This document shows, piece after piece, positions 48,201 to 55,989 of a DNA stretch of 64,000 nt. The first letter of the stretch is position 1. Every line of letters begins with the position of its first letter. The notes beneath the pieces were generated by a model. That model saw only the letters and a list, made by a program, of their open reading frames with translations, did not search any database and was not told the DNA's origin. Origin of the DNA: CAVZAB01 sp963773155 (GTDB lineage Bacteria; Pseudomonadota; Alphaproteobacteria; Rhizobiales; Beijerinckiaceae); NCBI GenBank assembly GCA_963773155.1, contig CAVZAB010000006.1, forward strand, positions 62,001-126,000, in the 5' to 3' direction. The translations under genes and the position numbers were made by a program.

Positions 48201-49214
48201 ATGGCACTTCCCGATTATTCCATGCGGTCGCTGCTCGAGGCGGGCGCCCATTTCGGCCATCAGTCGCATCGCTGGAACCCGAAAATGGCGCCGTTTATTT
48301 TTGGCACCCGCAACAACATCCATATCATCGATCTCGCCCAAACCGTTCCGATGATGCACCGGGCCCTGCAGGCGGTGTCCGACACCGTCGCCAAGGGCGG
48401 CCGGGTCCTTTATGTCGGCACCAAGCGCCAGGCGGCCGACCAGATCGCCGATGCCGCCAAACGGTCGGCGCAATATTACATCAATGCGCGCTGGCTTGGC
48501 GGCATGCTGACCAATTGGAAGACGATCTCGGCATCGATTTCGCGGCTGCGCAAGCTCGAAGAATTGCTCGGAGCAGGCGCCCAAGGGCTCACCAAGAAGG
48601 AACGCTTGATGATGTCGCGCGAACGCGACAAGCTCGAGCGGGCGCTCGGCGGCATCAAGGACATGGGCGGCGTGCCTGATCTGATTTTCGTGATCGATAC
48701 GAATAAGGAGCAATTGGCGATCAAAGAGGCGAACCGTCTGCACATCCCGGTCGCTGCGATCGTCGACACCAATTGCGATCCGGACGGGATCACCTATCCG
48801 GTGCCCGCCAATGATGATGCCGGACGAGCGATCGCCATGTATTGCGATCTCGTAGCGCGGGCCGCGATCGACGGCATTTCCCGCAGCCAGGGTTCGATGG
48901 GCCAGGACATTGGTGCCGCCGAGGCGCCAATCGTCGACGAGCTGCCACCCGCCGCCGAACCGGCCGCTCCCGAACAGGCTTTCGAACTCTTGACCGCACC
49001 GCGCGGCGCGCCCGACGATTTTTCGAAGTTGCATGGTGTCGGGCCGACGATGATCAAGAAGCTGAACGATGCCGGACTGTTTCATTATTGGCAGATTGCC
49101 GCTATGACGCCCGAGGACGTGCGGCGGATGGATCACGACCTGAAGCTCGGGGGTCGCATCACGCGTGACGATCTCGTCAATCAGGCGCGCGGCCTGATTG
49201 CCGACGTCGGTTGA
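48201..49214 (+). CDS. rpsB: 30S ribosomal protein S2 with C-terminal helix-hairpin-helix extension
   Basis: Small-subunit protein needed for S1 binding. The S2 core spans about residues 1-235 (MALPDYSMRSLLEAGAHFGH, RWLGGMLTNWKTISASI, PDLIFVIDTNKEQLAIKEA). Beyond the normal length an acidic linker leads to a second domain (residues 275-337) with KLHGVGPTMIKKLNDAGLF and HYWQIAAMTPEDVRRMDHDL, a helix-hairpin-helix-like module also found on S2 in other alphaproteobacteria. ATG 48201 follows GGAGACGGAAATC. tsf follows after 53 bases. Confidence 0.95.
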   Translation: MALPDYSMRSLLEAGAHFGHQSHRWNPKMAPFIFGTRNNIHIIDLAQTVPMMHRALQAVSDTVAKGGRVLYVGTKRQAADQIADAAKRSAQYYINARWLGGMLTNWKTISASISRLRKLEELLGAGAQGLTKKERLMMSRERDKLERALGGIKDMGGVPDLIFVIDTNKEQLAIKEANRLHIPVAAIVDTNCDPDGITYPVPANDDAGRAIAMYCDLVARAAIDGISRSQGSMGQDIGAAEAPIVDELPPAAEPAAPEQAFELLTAPRGAPDDFSKLHGVGPTMIKKLNDAGLFHYWQIAAMTPEDVRRMDHDLKLGGRITRDDLVNQARGLIADVG

Positions 49215-49267
49215 TCGGCCCGGACGACTGAGCCGCTTGCCGCTCAGCCACCAGAAGGAAGACGCAG

Positions 49268-50188
49268 ATGGCCAATGTCTCCGCCGCCATGGTGAAAGAG
49301 CTTCGCGAGAAGACCGGGGCCGGCATGATGGATTGCAAGGCCGCGCTCAATGAGTCCGGAGGCGACATCGAAGCGGCGATCGACTGGCTGCGCAAGAAGG
49401 GCCTGTCGAAGGCGGCCAAGAAATCCGGCCGGATCGCCGCCGAAGGCCTTGTAGCGGTCAACGTGCGGGGCGGCGATGGGGTCGTCATCGAGGTCAATTC
49501 GGAAACCGATTTTGTCGCCCGCAATGAGGAATTCCAGGCGCTCGTTCGTACGCTCGCCCTGGTGGCGATCGAAAAGGGGGCCTCGCTCGAGGCCCTGCGG
49601 GGAACCCATTATCCCGGCGGCGGGACGGTCGCCGACGCGCTTGCCAATGCGATTGCGACAATCGGCGAGAACATCAGTCTGCGTCGGGTCGCGAGCCTGC
49701 ATGTCGCCGAGGGGGCGATCGGCCAATATGTGCATACGCCGGTCGCTGAGGGTCTCGGCAAGATCGGCGTCGTCGTGGCGCTGGAATCGTCCAGCAAAGC
49801 CGACGGGCTGGCGGCGCTTGCCAGGCAGCTCGCCATGCATGTTGCCGCAACGAGCCCGCTCGCCCTTGCCGCTGCCGATCTCGATCCGGCGATCATCGCG
49901 CGCGAGCGCGCCGTTCTCGCCGACAAACACATTGGCAAACCGGCCGCAGTGATCGACAAGATCGTCGATAGCGGTCTGAAGACCTTCTACAAGGAAGTCT
50001 GCCTCCTTGATCAAGTTTCGATCCATGCCGAGCACGCCGGCAAGTCCATCGCCCAGGTCGTCAAGGAGGCGGAGGGTCGGGCCGGCGTGCCAGTGCGTCT
50101 GAAGGGATTCCACCGTTTCGCGCTCGGCGAAGGAATCGCCAAGCCGGAGGGGCCGGACTTTGCAGCGGAAGTCGCAAGCATGGTCTGA
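49268..50188 (+). CDS. tsf: Elongation factor Ts
   Basis: Nucleotide-exchange factor for EF-Tu. The 306 residues start MANVSAAMVKELREKTGAGMM with the UBA-like N-terminal domain, then the core with VNSETDFVARNEEF and HVAAT, and the C-terminal module. ATG 49268 follows AGGAAGACGCAG. The stop lies 91 bases before the pyrH start. The classic rpsB-tsf-pyrH-frr order is kept. Confidence 0.97.
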   Translation: MANVSAAMVKELREKTGAGMMDCKAALNESGGDIEAAIDWLRKKGLSKAAKKSGRIAAEGLVAVNVRGGDGVVIEVNSETDFVARNEEFQALVRTLALVAIEKGASLEALRGTHYPGGGTVADALANAIATIGENISLRRVASLHVAEGAIGQYVHTPVAEGLGKIGVVVALESSSKADGLAALARQLAMHVAATSPLALAAADLDPAIIARERAVLADKHIGKPAAVIDKIVDSGLKTFYKEVCLLDQVSIHAEHAGKSIAQVVKEAEGRAGVPVRLKGFHRFALGEGIAKPEGPDFAAEVASMV

Positions 50189-50279
50189 CCTGGCGGGGGC
50201 GGACCTGGCCGCCCTCAGGACGATCCGCGACATTCCTGCGCCGCCAGCGCCCAGCGCAGGGGCAATCGAGGCCAGAACC

Positions 50280-50996
50280 ATGCCGGCAGCCTGGAAACGT
50301 GTGGTCGTAAAACTGTCCGGCGAGGCCCTGATGGGCGCCGGTACGCACGGACTCGAAGCCGCAACGCTCTCGCGTATCGCCAGCGACCTTGCCAATGCCG
50401 CGGCAGCGGGGACCGAGGTCGCGGTCGTCGTTGGCGGCGGCAATTTCTTTCGCGGCATTGAAGGGGCGGATAAGGGGATCGACCGGGCCCGGGCCGATTC
50501 GATCGGTATGCTGGCAACCGTGATGAATGCTTTGGCGCTCGAACAGGCGATCGACAATTGCGGCCAACCCGCGCGGGCTTTGTCGGCAATTGCCATGCCA
50601 TCGCTGTGCCAGCCTTATTCGCGCCAGGCTGCGCTTCATCACCTTGCCAAGGGCAGAATTGTCGTGCTCGCCGGCGGCGTCGGCCATCCCTTCTTCACGA
50701 CCGATACCGGCGCCGCGCTACGGGCGGCCGAATTGTCTTGCGACCTCATCCTCAAGGCGACCAAGGTCGACGGCATCTATTCGGCCGATCCGAAGAAGGA
50801 CCCGTCGGCGCGCCGCTTCGAGCGGCTGACGCATGCCGAGGCGATCGCCCGCAATCTCGCCGTGATGGATACCGCGGCATTTGCGCTGGCGAGCGAGAAT
50901 GGCATACCGATCATTGTTTTTGACCTGAAGGAACCCGGCAGCATTTCGGCGGCGCTCAATGGCACCGGCCGTCATACGCTGGTCACCGCCGCATGA
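50280..50996 (+). CDS. pyrH: Uridylate kinase
   Basis: Phosphorylates UMP to UDP; amino-acid-kinase fold, hexameric. The 238 residues carry VVVKLSGEALMG, VVVGGGNFFRGIEGA, and LKATKVDGIYSADPKKDPSARRF. ATG 50280 is the family start; the frame is open further upstream but overlaps tsf. frr follows after 82 bases. Confidence 0.96.
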   Translation: MPAAWKRVVVKLSGEALMGAGTHGLEAATLSRIASDLANAAAAGTEVAVVVGGGNFFRGIEGADKGIDRARADSIGMLATVMNALALEQAIDNCGQPARALSAIAMPSLCQPYSRQAALHHLAKGRIVVLAGGVGHPFFTTDTGAALRAAELSCDLILKATKVDGIYSADPKKDPSARRFERLTHAEAIARNLAVMDTAAFALASENGIPIIVFDLKEPGSISAALNGTGRHTLVTAA

Positions 50997-51078
50997 CGGC
51001 GGCGGACAAGCCGGGGAAGCTGTGCTAAAGGGCGCCGAGCCGGGCGCGCGCGACTCGACAGGACCCGGCAACAGGTAG

Positions 51079-51645
51079 ATGAGCATGAGTGGACCATTCG
51101 ATCTCAACGAACTCAAGCGCCGCATGCAGGTTTCGGTGCAGACGCTGAAGCATGAACTGGGTGGATTGCGCACGGGGCGCGCCTCGGCAAGCCTGCTGGA
51201 GCCGATCCACGTCGATGCCTACGGTCAATCGATGCCGCTTAACCAAGTCGGAACGGTCAGCGTGCCAGAGCCGCGCATGTTGTCGGTCCAGGTCTGGGAC
51301 AAGGCGATGGTCGGGGCCGTCGAAAAGGCTATTCGCGATTCCAATCTTGGCCTCAATCCGGTGACTGAGGGCCAGGTTCTGCGGATCCGGATTCCCGAGC
51401 TCAATGAACAGCGCCGCAAGGAAATGGTCAAGGTCGCCCATAATTACGCCGAGCAGGCTCGGGTCGCGATCCGCCACGTCCGCCGCGACGGGATCGACCA
51501 GTTGAAGAAGCTTTTGAAGGAAAAGACGATCGCCGAGGACGACGAGAAGCGGCACGAACATGAAGTTCAGAAGGCAACGGATCAAGCGATCGTCGATGTT
51601 GACCATGTCCTGGCGACCAAGGAAAAGGAAATCATGCAGGTCTGA
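51079..51645 (+). CDS. frr: Ribosome recycling factor
   Basis: Splits post-termination ribosomes with EF-G. The 188 residues show LRTGRASASLLEPIHVDAYG, the loop and second domain, then ELNEQRRKEMVKVAHNYAEQ and RVAIRHVRRDGIDQLKKL, a textbook RRF. ATG 51079 or, two codons later, ATG 51085 may be used. uppS begins 40 bases downstream. Confidence 0.97.
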   Translation: MSMSGPFDLNELKRRMQVSVQTLKHELGGLRTGRASASLLEPIHVDAYGQSMPLNQVGTVSVPEPRMLSVQVWDKAMVGAVEKAIRDSNLGLNPVTEGQVLRIRIPELNEQRRKEMVKVAHNYAEQARVAIRHVRRDGIDQLKKLLKEKTIAEDDEKRHEHEVQKATDQAIVDVDHVLATKEKEIMQV

Positions 51646-51685
51646 GCCCCAGCGGATTTGGCCAATTGCGAGCCAAGAGTGAGCC

Positions 51686-52474
51686 ATGACAATTAGGACC
51701 GATGATCTGATGAGGGCTGATGAGGGCTTTGTGCAGCCGGCCCGGGCCGCACGATTGCCGGCCCACGTCGGTATCATCATGGACGGCAATGGGCGCTGGG
51801 CCGCGGCGCGCGGCCTACCGCGCCTCGAAGGGCACCGGCGCGGCGTCGAAGCGGTGCGGCGCACGGTGCGGGCGGCTCGCGAATTCGACATCCGCCATCT
51901 CACACTCTATGCATTTTCGACCGAGAATTGGTCGCGCCCGCCACAAGAGGTGGCCGGGTTGATGATGCTCCTCAAGCGATTCATCCGGCATGACCTCGCC
52001 GAACTCCACGCCCATAATGTCCGGGTTCGGATCATCGGCGAGCGCGAGGCCTTGGCCGGCGATCTGCGCGCGCTGCTTGACGAGGCCGAGGTTTTGACCA
52101 GGCAGAACTCGGGCCTCACTCTCATTATCGCCTTCAGTTACGGCAGCCGCCAGGAAATCGCCGCCGCCATGCAGAGGCTTGCGGTCAAGATCCAGCGCGG
52201 CGAATTGCTGCCAGCGGCGATAACGCCGGCGATGATTTCGGCGCATCTCGACACTTGCGGTCTGCCCGATCCCGATCTGATCATCCGGACCTCCGGTGAG
52301 GAGCGGCTATCGAATTTCCTGCTCTGGCAAGCGGCCTATGCCGAGTTGATCTTTCTCGACCTGCATTGGCCGGATTTCGGCGCGTCGGATTTTGCCGCGG
52401 CCTTGCAGGAATTTGCCCAGCGCGAGCGCCGGTTCGGCGGTGTTGCCGTTGGTCGCGTCAAGGCCTCGCCGTGA
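51686..52474 (+). CDS. uppS: Isoprenyl (undecaprenyl) diphosphate synthase
   Basis: Makes the C55 lipid carrier for peptidoglycan and O-antigen. Cis-prenyltransferase of 262 residues: HVGIIMDGNGRWAAARGLPR holds the catalytic Asp, LTLYAFSTENWSRP, and DLIIRTSGEERLSNFLLWQ with AELIFLDLHWPDFGA complete the fold. The N-terminal 25 residues before the core are unusual but lack a better start. cdsA begins 49 bases on. Confidence 0.95.
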   Translation: MTIRTDDLMRADEGFVQPARAARLPAHVGIIMDGNGRWAAARGLPRLEGHRRGVEAVRRTVRAAREFDIRHLTLYAFSTENWSRPPQEVAGLMMLLKRFIRHDLAELHAHNVRVRIIGEREALAGDLRALLDEAEVLTRQNSGLTLIIAFSYGSRQEIAAAMQRLAVKIQRGELLPAAITPAMISAHLDTCGLPDPDLIIRTSGEERLSNFLLWQAAYAELIFLDLHWPDFGASDFAAALQEFAQRERRFGGVAVGRVKASP

Positions 52475-52523
52475 CCGCCTGTGGCTGGGCCCCGCTCTGC
52501 GCCGCCCGACGACCGGCGCGCGC

Positions 52524-53369
52524 ATGAGCCAAGCCGGCGAGGGCAGGCCGCCGTTCGGCAGGTCGAGGGGCGAACTCTGGTCTCGCATCGCCTCGGCGCT
52601 TGTCTTGGCGACGGCAGCGCTTGCTGCGACCTGGCGTGGCGGCGAATGGTTCGCCGGCTTTTGGCTTCTCGCTGCCACCGCGATTTTGTGGGAATGGCTC
52701 AGTCTGGTCGGCGGCCGCGGCCGCTTCGCGATTTTCGCACTCGGTGCGTCGGCGCTCGCCCTAGCAACGGCGCTCGCAACCCGCGGTGCCCCGCATCTGG
52801 CCTTTGGTCTGGCGATCCTGGCGGGGCTCGGCGCGGCGGCTTTGTCGCCAGCCAAGCGGCGGCTGTGGCGGGCTGGTGGCATTGTCTATGCCGGCGCAGC
52901 CGTCATTCCGATTGCCGCACTGCGCAATTCCTATTTCTTCGGCCTTGAATCGGTTCTGTGGCTGTTTGCCGTCGTCTGGGCGACCGACAGCATGGCCTAT
53001 GTCGGCGGCCGGCTGCTGGGCGGAGCGAAATTATGGCCGCGCGTCTCGCCGTCCAAGACCTGGTCCGGCTTCGTCGTTGGGATAGTCAGCGGCGCGCTTG
53101 CCGGCCTTGCGGCTATGCCGAAGGCACCGGTTGGACCGGCCTTTGTTTTCTGTCTGGGACTGGCCGCGGCCGCGATCGCCCAAGCCGGCGATCTCGCCGA
53201 ATCGGCGATCAAGCGCCGTTTCGGCGTCAAGGATTCGAGCCAGTTCATCCCAGGTCATGGCGGTGTCATGGATCGGCTTGATGGATTCCTGGCGGCGGGC
53301 ACTTTCGTTTTTTTGGTCGGCAGCCTGCGCGGCGATCTGTCCTTGCCGGCCTATGGTTTGTTCCGCTGA
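52524..53369 (+). CDS. cdsA: Phosphatidate cytidylyltransferase
   Basis: Makes CDP-diacylglycerol for phospholipid synthesis. The 281 residues are mostly membrane helices. The CDS signature near the C-terminus reads SAIKRRFGVKDSSQFIPGHGGVMDRLDG, preceded by WPRVSPSKTWSGFVVGI. ATG 52524 is the first suitable start; the frame is open further upstream inside uppS. Its stop TGA shares a base with the dxr ATG. Confidence 0.93.
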   Translation: MSQAGEGRPPFGRSRGELWSRIASALVLATAALAATWRGGEWFAGFWLLAATAILWEWLSLVGGRGRFAIFALGASALALATALATRGAPHLAFGLAILAGLGAAALSPAKRRLWRAGGIVYAGAAVIPIAALRNSYFFGLESVLWLFAVVWATDSMAYVGGRLLGGAKLWPRVSPSKTWSGFVVGIVSGALAGLAAMPKAPVGPAFVFCLGLAAAAIAQAGDLAESAIKRRFGVKDSSQFIPGHGGVMDRLDGFLAAGTFVFLVGSLRGDLSLPAYGLFR

Positions 53370-54580
53370 TGCGCCTTTTGCCCATTCCACCCGTCGCTCC
53401 GCCCGGCGAAAGGCGCCGCCTGGTGGTGCTCGGCGCGACCGGCTCGATCGGCCGCTCGACCGCCGACGTGCTCGACGGGCTGCCCGGACGCTTCGGCGTC
53501 GAGGCAATTGTCGGCGGCAGCGATGCTTGCGCGCTCGCCGCGATGGCGCTGCGGCTCGCGGCGCGTTTTGCCGTGCTCGCCGACCCGGCCGGCTACGGCC
53601 CACTTAAGGCAGCGCTCTCCGGTCACCCGATCGAGGTTGCGGCGGGGCCTGCCGCGGTTGCCGAAGCGGCAGTGCGGCCGTGCGATTTGGTGATCGCTGC
53701 CATCACCGGCACCGCCGGCGTGGCCCCGACCCATGCGGCCTTGTGTCACGGCCGCAATGTCGCACTCGCCAACAAGGAGAGCCTGGTTTGCGCCGGCGCT
53801 GCAGTGATGCGCGACGCCCTCCGCGCCGGCGCCCGAATCCTGCCGCTCGATAGCGAACACAATGCGATTTTCCAGGCTCTGCAACCGCGCATGGGAGAGG
53901 CCGGCGGGCCAGCGATCGAGCGGATGACTTTGACCGCTTCGGGGGGCCCGTTTCGAACCTGGCCGGCCGAGCGGATCGCCGCGGCGACCCGTGCCGAAGC
54001 GCTGGCGCACCCGAATTGGTCGATGGGGCGCAAAATAACGATCGATTCCGCTACCTTAATGAATAAAGGACTAGAACTCATTGAAGCACATTACCTTTTT
54101 AACGTTCTAGCCGAACGCCTCGACGTATTGATTCACCCGCAGTCCATCGTCCATGGTCTGGTCTCCTTCGCCGATGGTTCGGTACTTGCCGGGCTCGCCC
54201 ATCCCGATATGAAGGTGCCGATCACCTATTGTCTCGGCTTTCCCGACCGGCTGCCCTCGCGGGCCCGCCGGCTCGATCTGGCCGATGTGGGGCGCTTGAC
54301 TTTCGAGGCGCCGGATCTCGCCCGTTTCCCGGCGTTGCGCGTGGCGATCGGCGCGCTGCGAGCCGGCGGCGGCTTGCCGACCGTGTTGAATGCGGCCAAC
54401 GAGGTGGCGGTTGCCGCTTTTCTCGAAGGCCAGATCGGTTTTGCCCGGATTGCCAGTCTGGTCGAGGCCACTTGCGAGGCCTGTCTTGCCGATGGCAGTG
54501 CGCGTGAACCCGGGACGGTCGCCGAGGCGCTCGCCATTGACCATATTGCGAGAGAAAGGGCGAGCGGGCTCTTGGCCTGA
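53369..54580 (+). CDS. dxr: 1-deoxy-D-xylulose-5-phosphate reductoisomerase
   Basis: First committed step of the non-mevalonate isoprenoid pathway, NADPH-dependent. The 403 residues show the NADPH fold VVLGATGSIGRSTADVL, VALANKESLVCAG, and PLDSEHNAIFQAL with the metal site, then WSMGRKITIDSATLMNKGLE. The TGATG overlap with cdsA suggests coupling. Together with uppS it shows that isoprenoid supply sits in this envelope operon. Confidence 0.96.
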   Translation: MRLLPIPPVAPPGERRRLVVLGATGSIGRSTADVLDGLPGRFGVEAIVGGSDACALAAMALRLAARFAVLADPAGYGPLKAALSGHPIEVAAGPAAVAEAAVRPCDLVIAAITGTAGVAPTHAALCHGRNVALANKESLVCAGAAVMRDALRAGARILPLDSEHNAIFQALQPRMGEAGGPAIERMTLTASGGPFRTWPAERIAAATRAEALAHPNWSMGRKITIDSATLMNKGLELIEAHYLFNVLAERLDVLIHPQSIVHGLVSFADGSVLAGLAHPDMKVPITYCLGFPDRLPSRARRLDLADVGRLTFEAPDLARFPALRVAIGALRAGGGLPTVLNAANEVAVAAFLEGQIGFARIASLVEATCEACLADGSAREPGTVAEALAIDHIARERASGLLA

Positions 54581-54598
54581 CCTTTATTGGACGGCATA

Positions 54599-54631
54599 GT
54601 AACCATTCTGGTAACGATTGGGTAACCATGG
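54599..54631. repeat. Three tandem 11-base repeats in the dxr-rseP gap
   Basis: GTAACCATTCT (54599-54609), GGTAACGATTG (54610-54620) and GGTAACCATGG (54621-54631) are near-identical, head to tail, one per DNA turn. They lie about 40 bases before the rseP start in the only sizeable gap of the operon. They could be a phased operator for an internal promoter. Confidence 0.6.
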
Positions 54632-54671
54632 TACGGCGCGGGCGGCCGATTTGGGGCACGAGGAGGTGGGA

Positions 54672-55802
54672 ATGGCATTGTTCGGCCATATGGCTACGCT
54701 GGCTGGCTACATTCTGCCCTTCGTTTTCGTCCTGACCATCATTGTCTTCTTTCACGAACTTGGCCATTTTCTGGTCGGCCGCTGGTGCGGCGTGAAGGTC
54801 GATGCCTTTTCGATCGGTTTCGGCCCGGAATTGTGCCATTTCATTGATCGCCGGGGCACCCGTTGGCGGATCGCCGCGCTGCCGCTCGGCGGTTATGTCA
54901 AATTCCACGGCGACGCCAATGGCGCCAGCATGAGCGATAGCGCCGGGCTCGCCGCCATGCCGGCGGCCGAGCGGGCGATGACCTTCGCCGCCAAGAGCGT
55001 CTGGCGGCGCGCCGCCATTGTCGCCGCCGGGCCGCTCGCCAATTTCCTGCTGGCGATCGCGATTTTCTCAGCGACCTTCTACATTTACGGCCGCGGCGTT
55101 CTGCTGCCCCGGATCGAGGCCGTGGTGGCCGGCGGTGCCGCCGAGATCGCCGGTTTCAAGGCCGGTGACCTGGTGCGGGCGGTCGATGGCCACCCGATCG
55201 ATAGTTTCGATCAAATGCGGCAATTCATCGCGACTTCCAGCGATGTTCAGCTGAGCTTCGACATCGAACGCAATGGCAGCCGGCTCACGCTGGTGGCAGT
55301 GCCGCAGCGCCAGGAAATGGCGACGGTGGCCGGAAAGCAGCGGATGGGCGTGCTCGGCATCAAGGGTTCGAGCGATCCGGCCGATTGGCGTGTCGAGCAT
55401 TACGGCCTGATCGATTCGCTGCGGCTCGGCACGGTCGAGACCGGCTCGTTCATCCGGCAGACCCTGACCGGCTTAGCCGGTCTAATCAGCGGCCGCGAAA
55501 GCGCCGAGCAGATCTCGGGGCCAATTCGCATCGCTGAGGTTTCCGGCAATATGGCCAAGCTCGGCCTCGGTCCGCTGTTCAGCCTCGCCGCGATCCTGTC
55601 GATCTCGGTCGGCCTGATCAACCTCTTCCCGGTGCCGCTTCTGGATGGTGGCCATCTCATGTATTATGCGCTCGAGGCCCTGCGCGGGCGCCCGCTCAGC
55701 CAAAGGGCTCAGGAATTGGGGTTTCGGGTCGGCTTGGCGCTGGTCGCCATGCTGATGATTTTTGCCACATTTAATGACATACTTCATCTCAACCATGGCT
55801 AA
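54672..55802 (+). CDS. rseP: RIP-family intramembrane zinc metalloprotease RseP
   Basis: Site-2 protease that cleaves anti-sigma factors and signal-peptide remnants in the membrane. The 376 residues have HExxH (HELGH, residues 28-32) in the first helix, a PDZ domain in the middle (about 130-200, FKAGDLVRAVDGHPI), and the LDG motif in LFPVPLLDGGHLMYYALEA. Only one PDZ-like domain is evident, whereas E. coli RseP has two. ATG 54672 follows GAGGAGGTGGGA. bamA follows after 187 bases. Confidence 0.95.
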   Translation: MALFGHMATLAGYILPFVFVLTIIVFFHELGHFLVGRWCGVKVDAFSIGFGPELCHFIDRRGTRWRIAALPLGGYVKFHGDANGASMSDSAGLAAMPAAERAMTFAAKSVWRRAAIVAAGPLANFLLAIAIFSATFYIYGRGVLLPRIEAVVAGGAAEIAGFKAGDLVRAVDGHPIDSFDQMRQFIATSSDVQLSFDIERNGSRLTLVAVPQRQEMATVAGKQRMGVLGIKGSSDPADWRVEHYGLIDSLRLGTVETGSFIRQTLTGLAGLISGRESAEQISGPIRIAEVSGNMAKLGLGPLFSLAAILSISVGLINLFPVPLLDGGHLMYYALEALRGRPLSQRAQELGFRVGLALVAMLMIFATFNDILHLNHG

Positions 55803-55873
55803 AGCGCGAATCGCGGGGAGGGCGTGACGCAAGAGCCACGGACCGGGAAAAAGCAAAGAGTTAGGACAAATCC

Positions 55874-55897
55874 AGGTTTGCAGCGATGGGCAAACCT
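55874..55897. other. Hairpin in the bamA leader
   Basis: AGGTTTGC (55874-55881) and GCAAACCT (55890-55897) pair perfectly around an eight-base loop, midway between rseP and bamA. No T-run follows, so attenuation or leader structure is as likely as termination. Confidence 0.4.
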
Positions 55898-55989
55898 AGT
55901 AGAAGCTCAGGGCGCTCAAGAACCAGGTCCCAGGCAGTATTTGCTGCCGCCGAAAGGGCCATTGTTGCGGCTCCGGCCGCTGTGTACCG

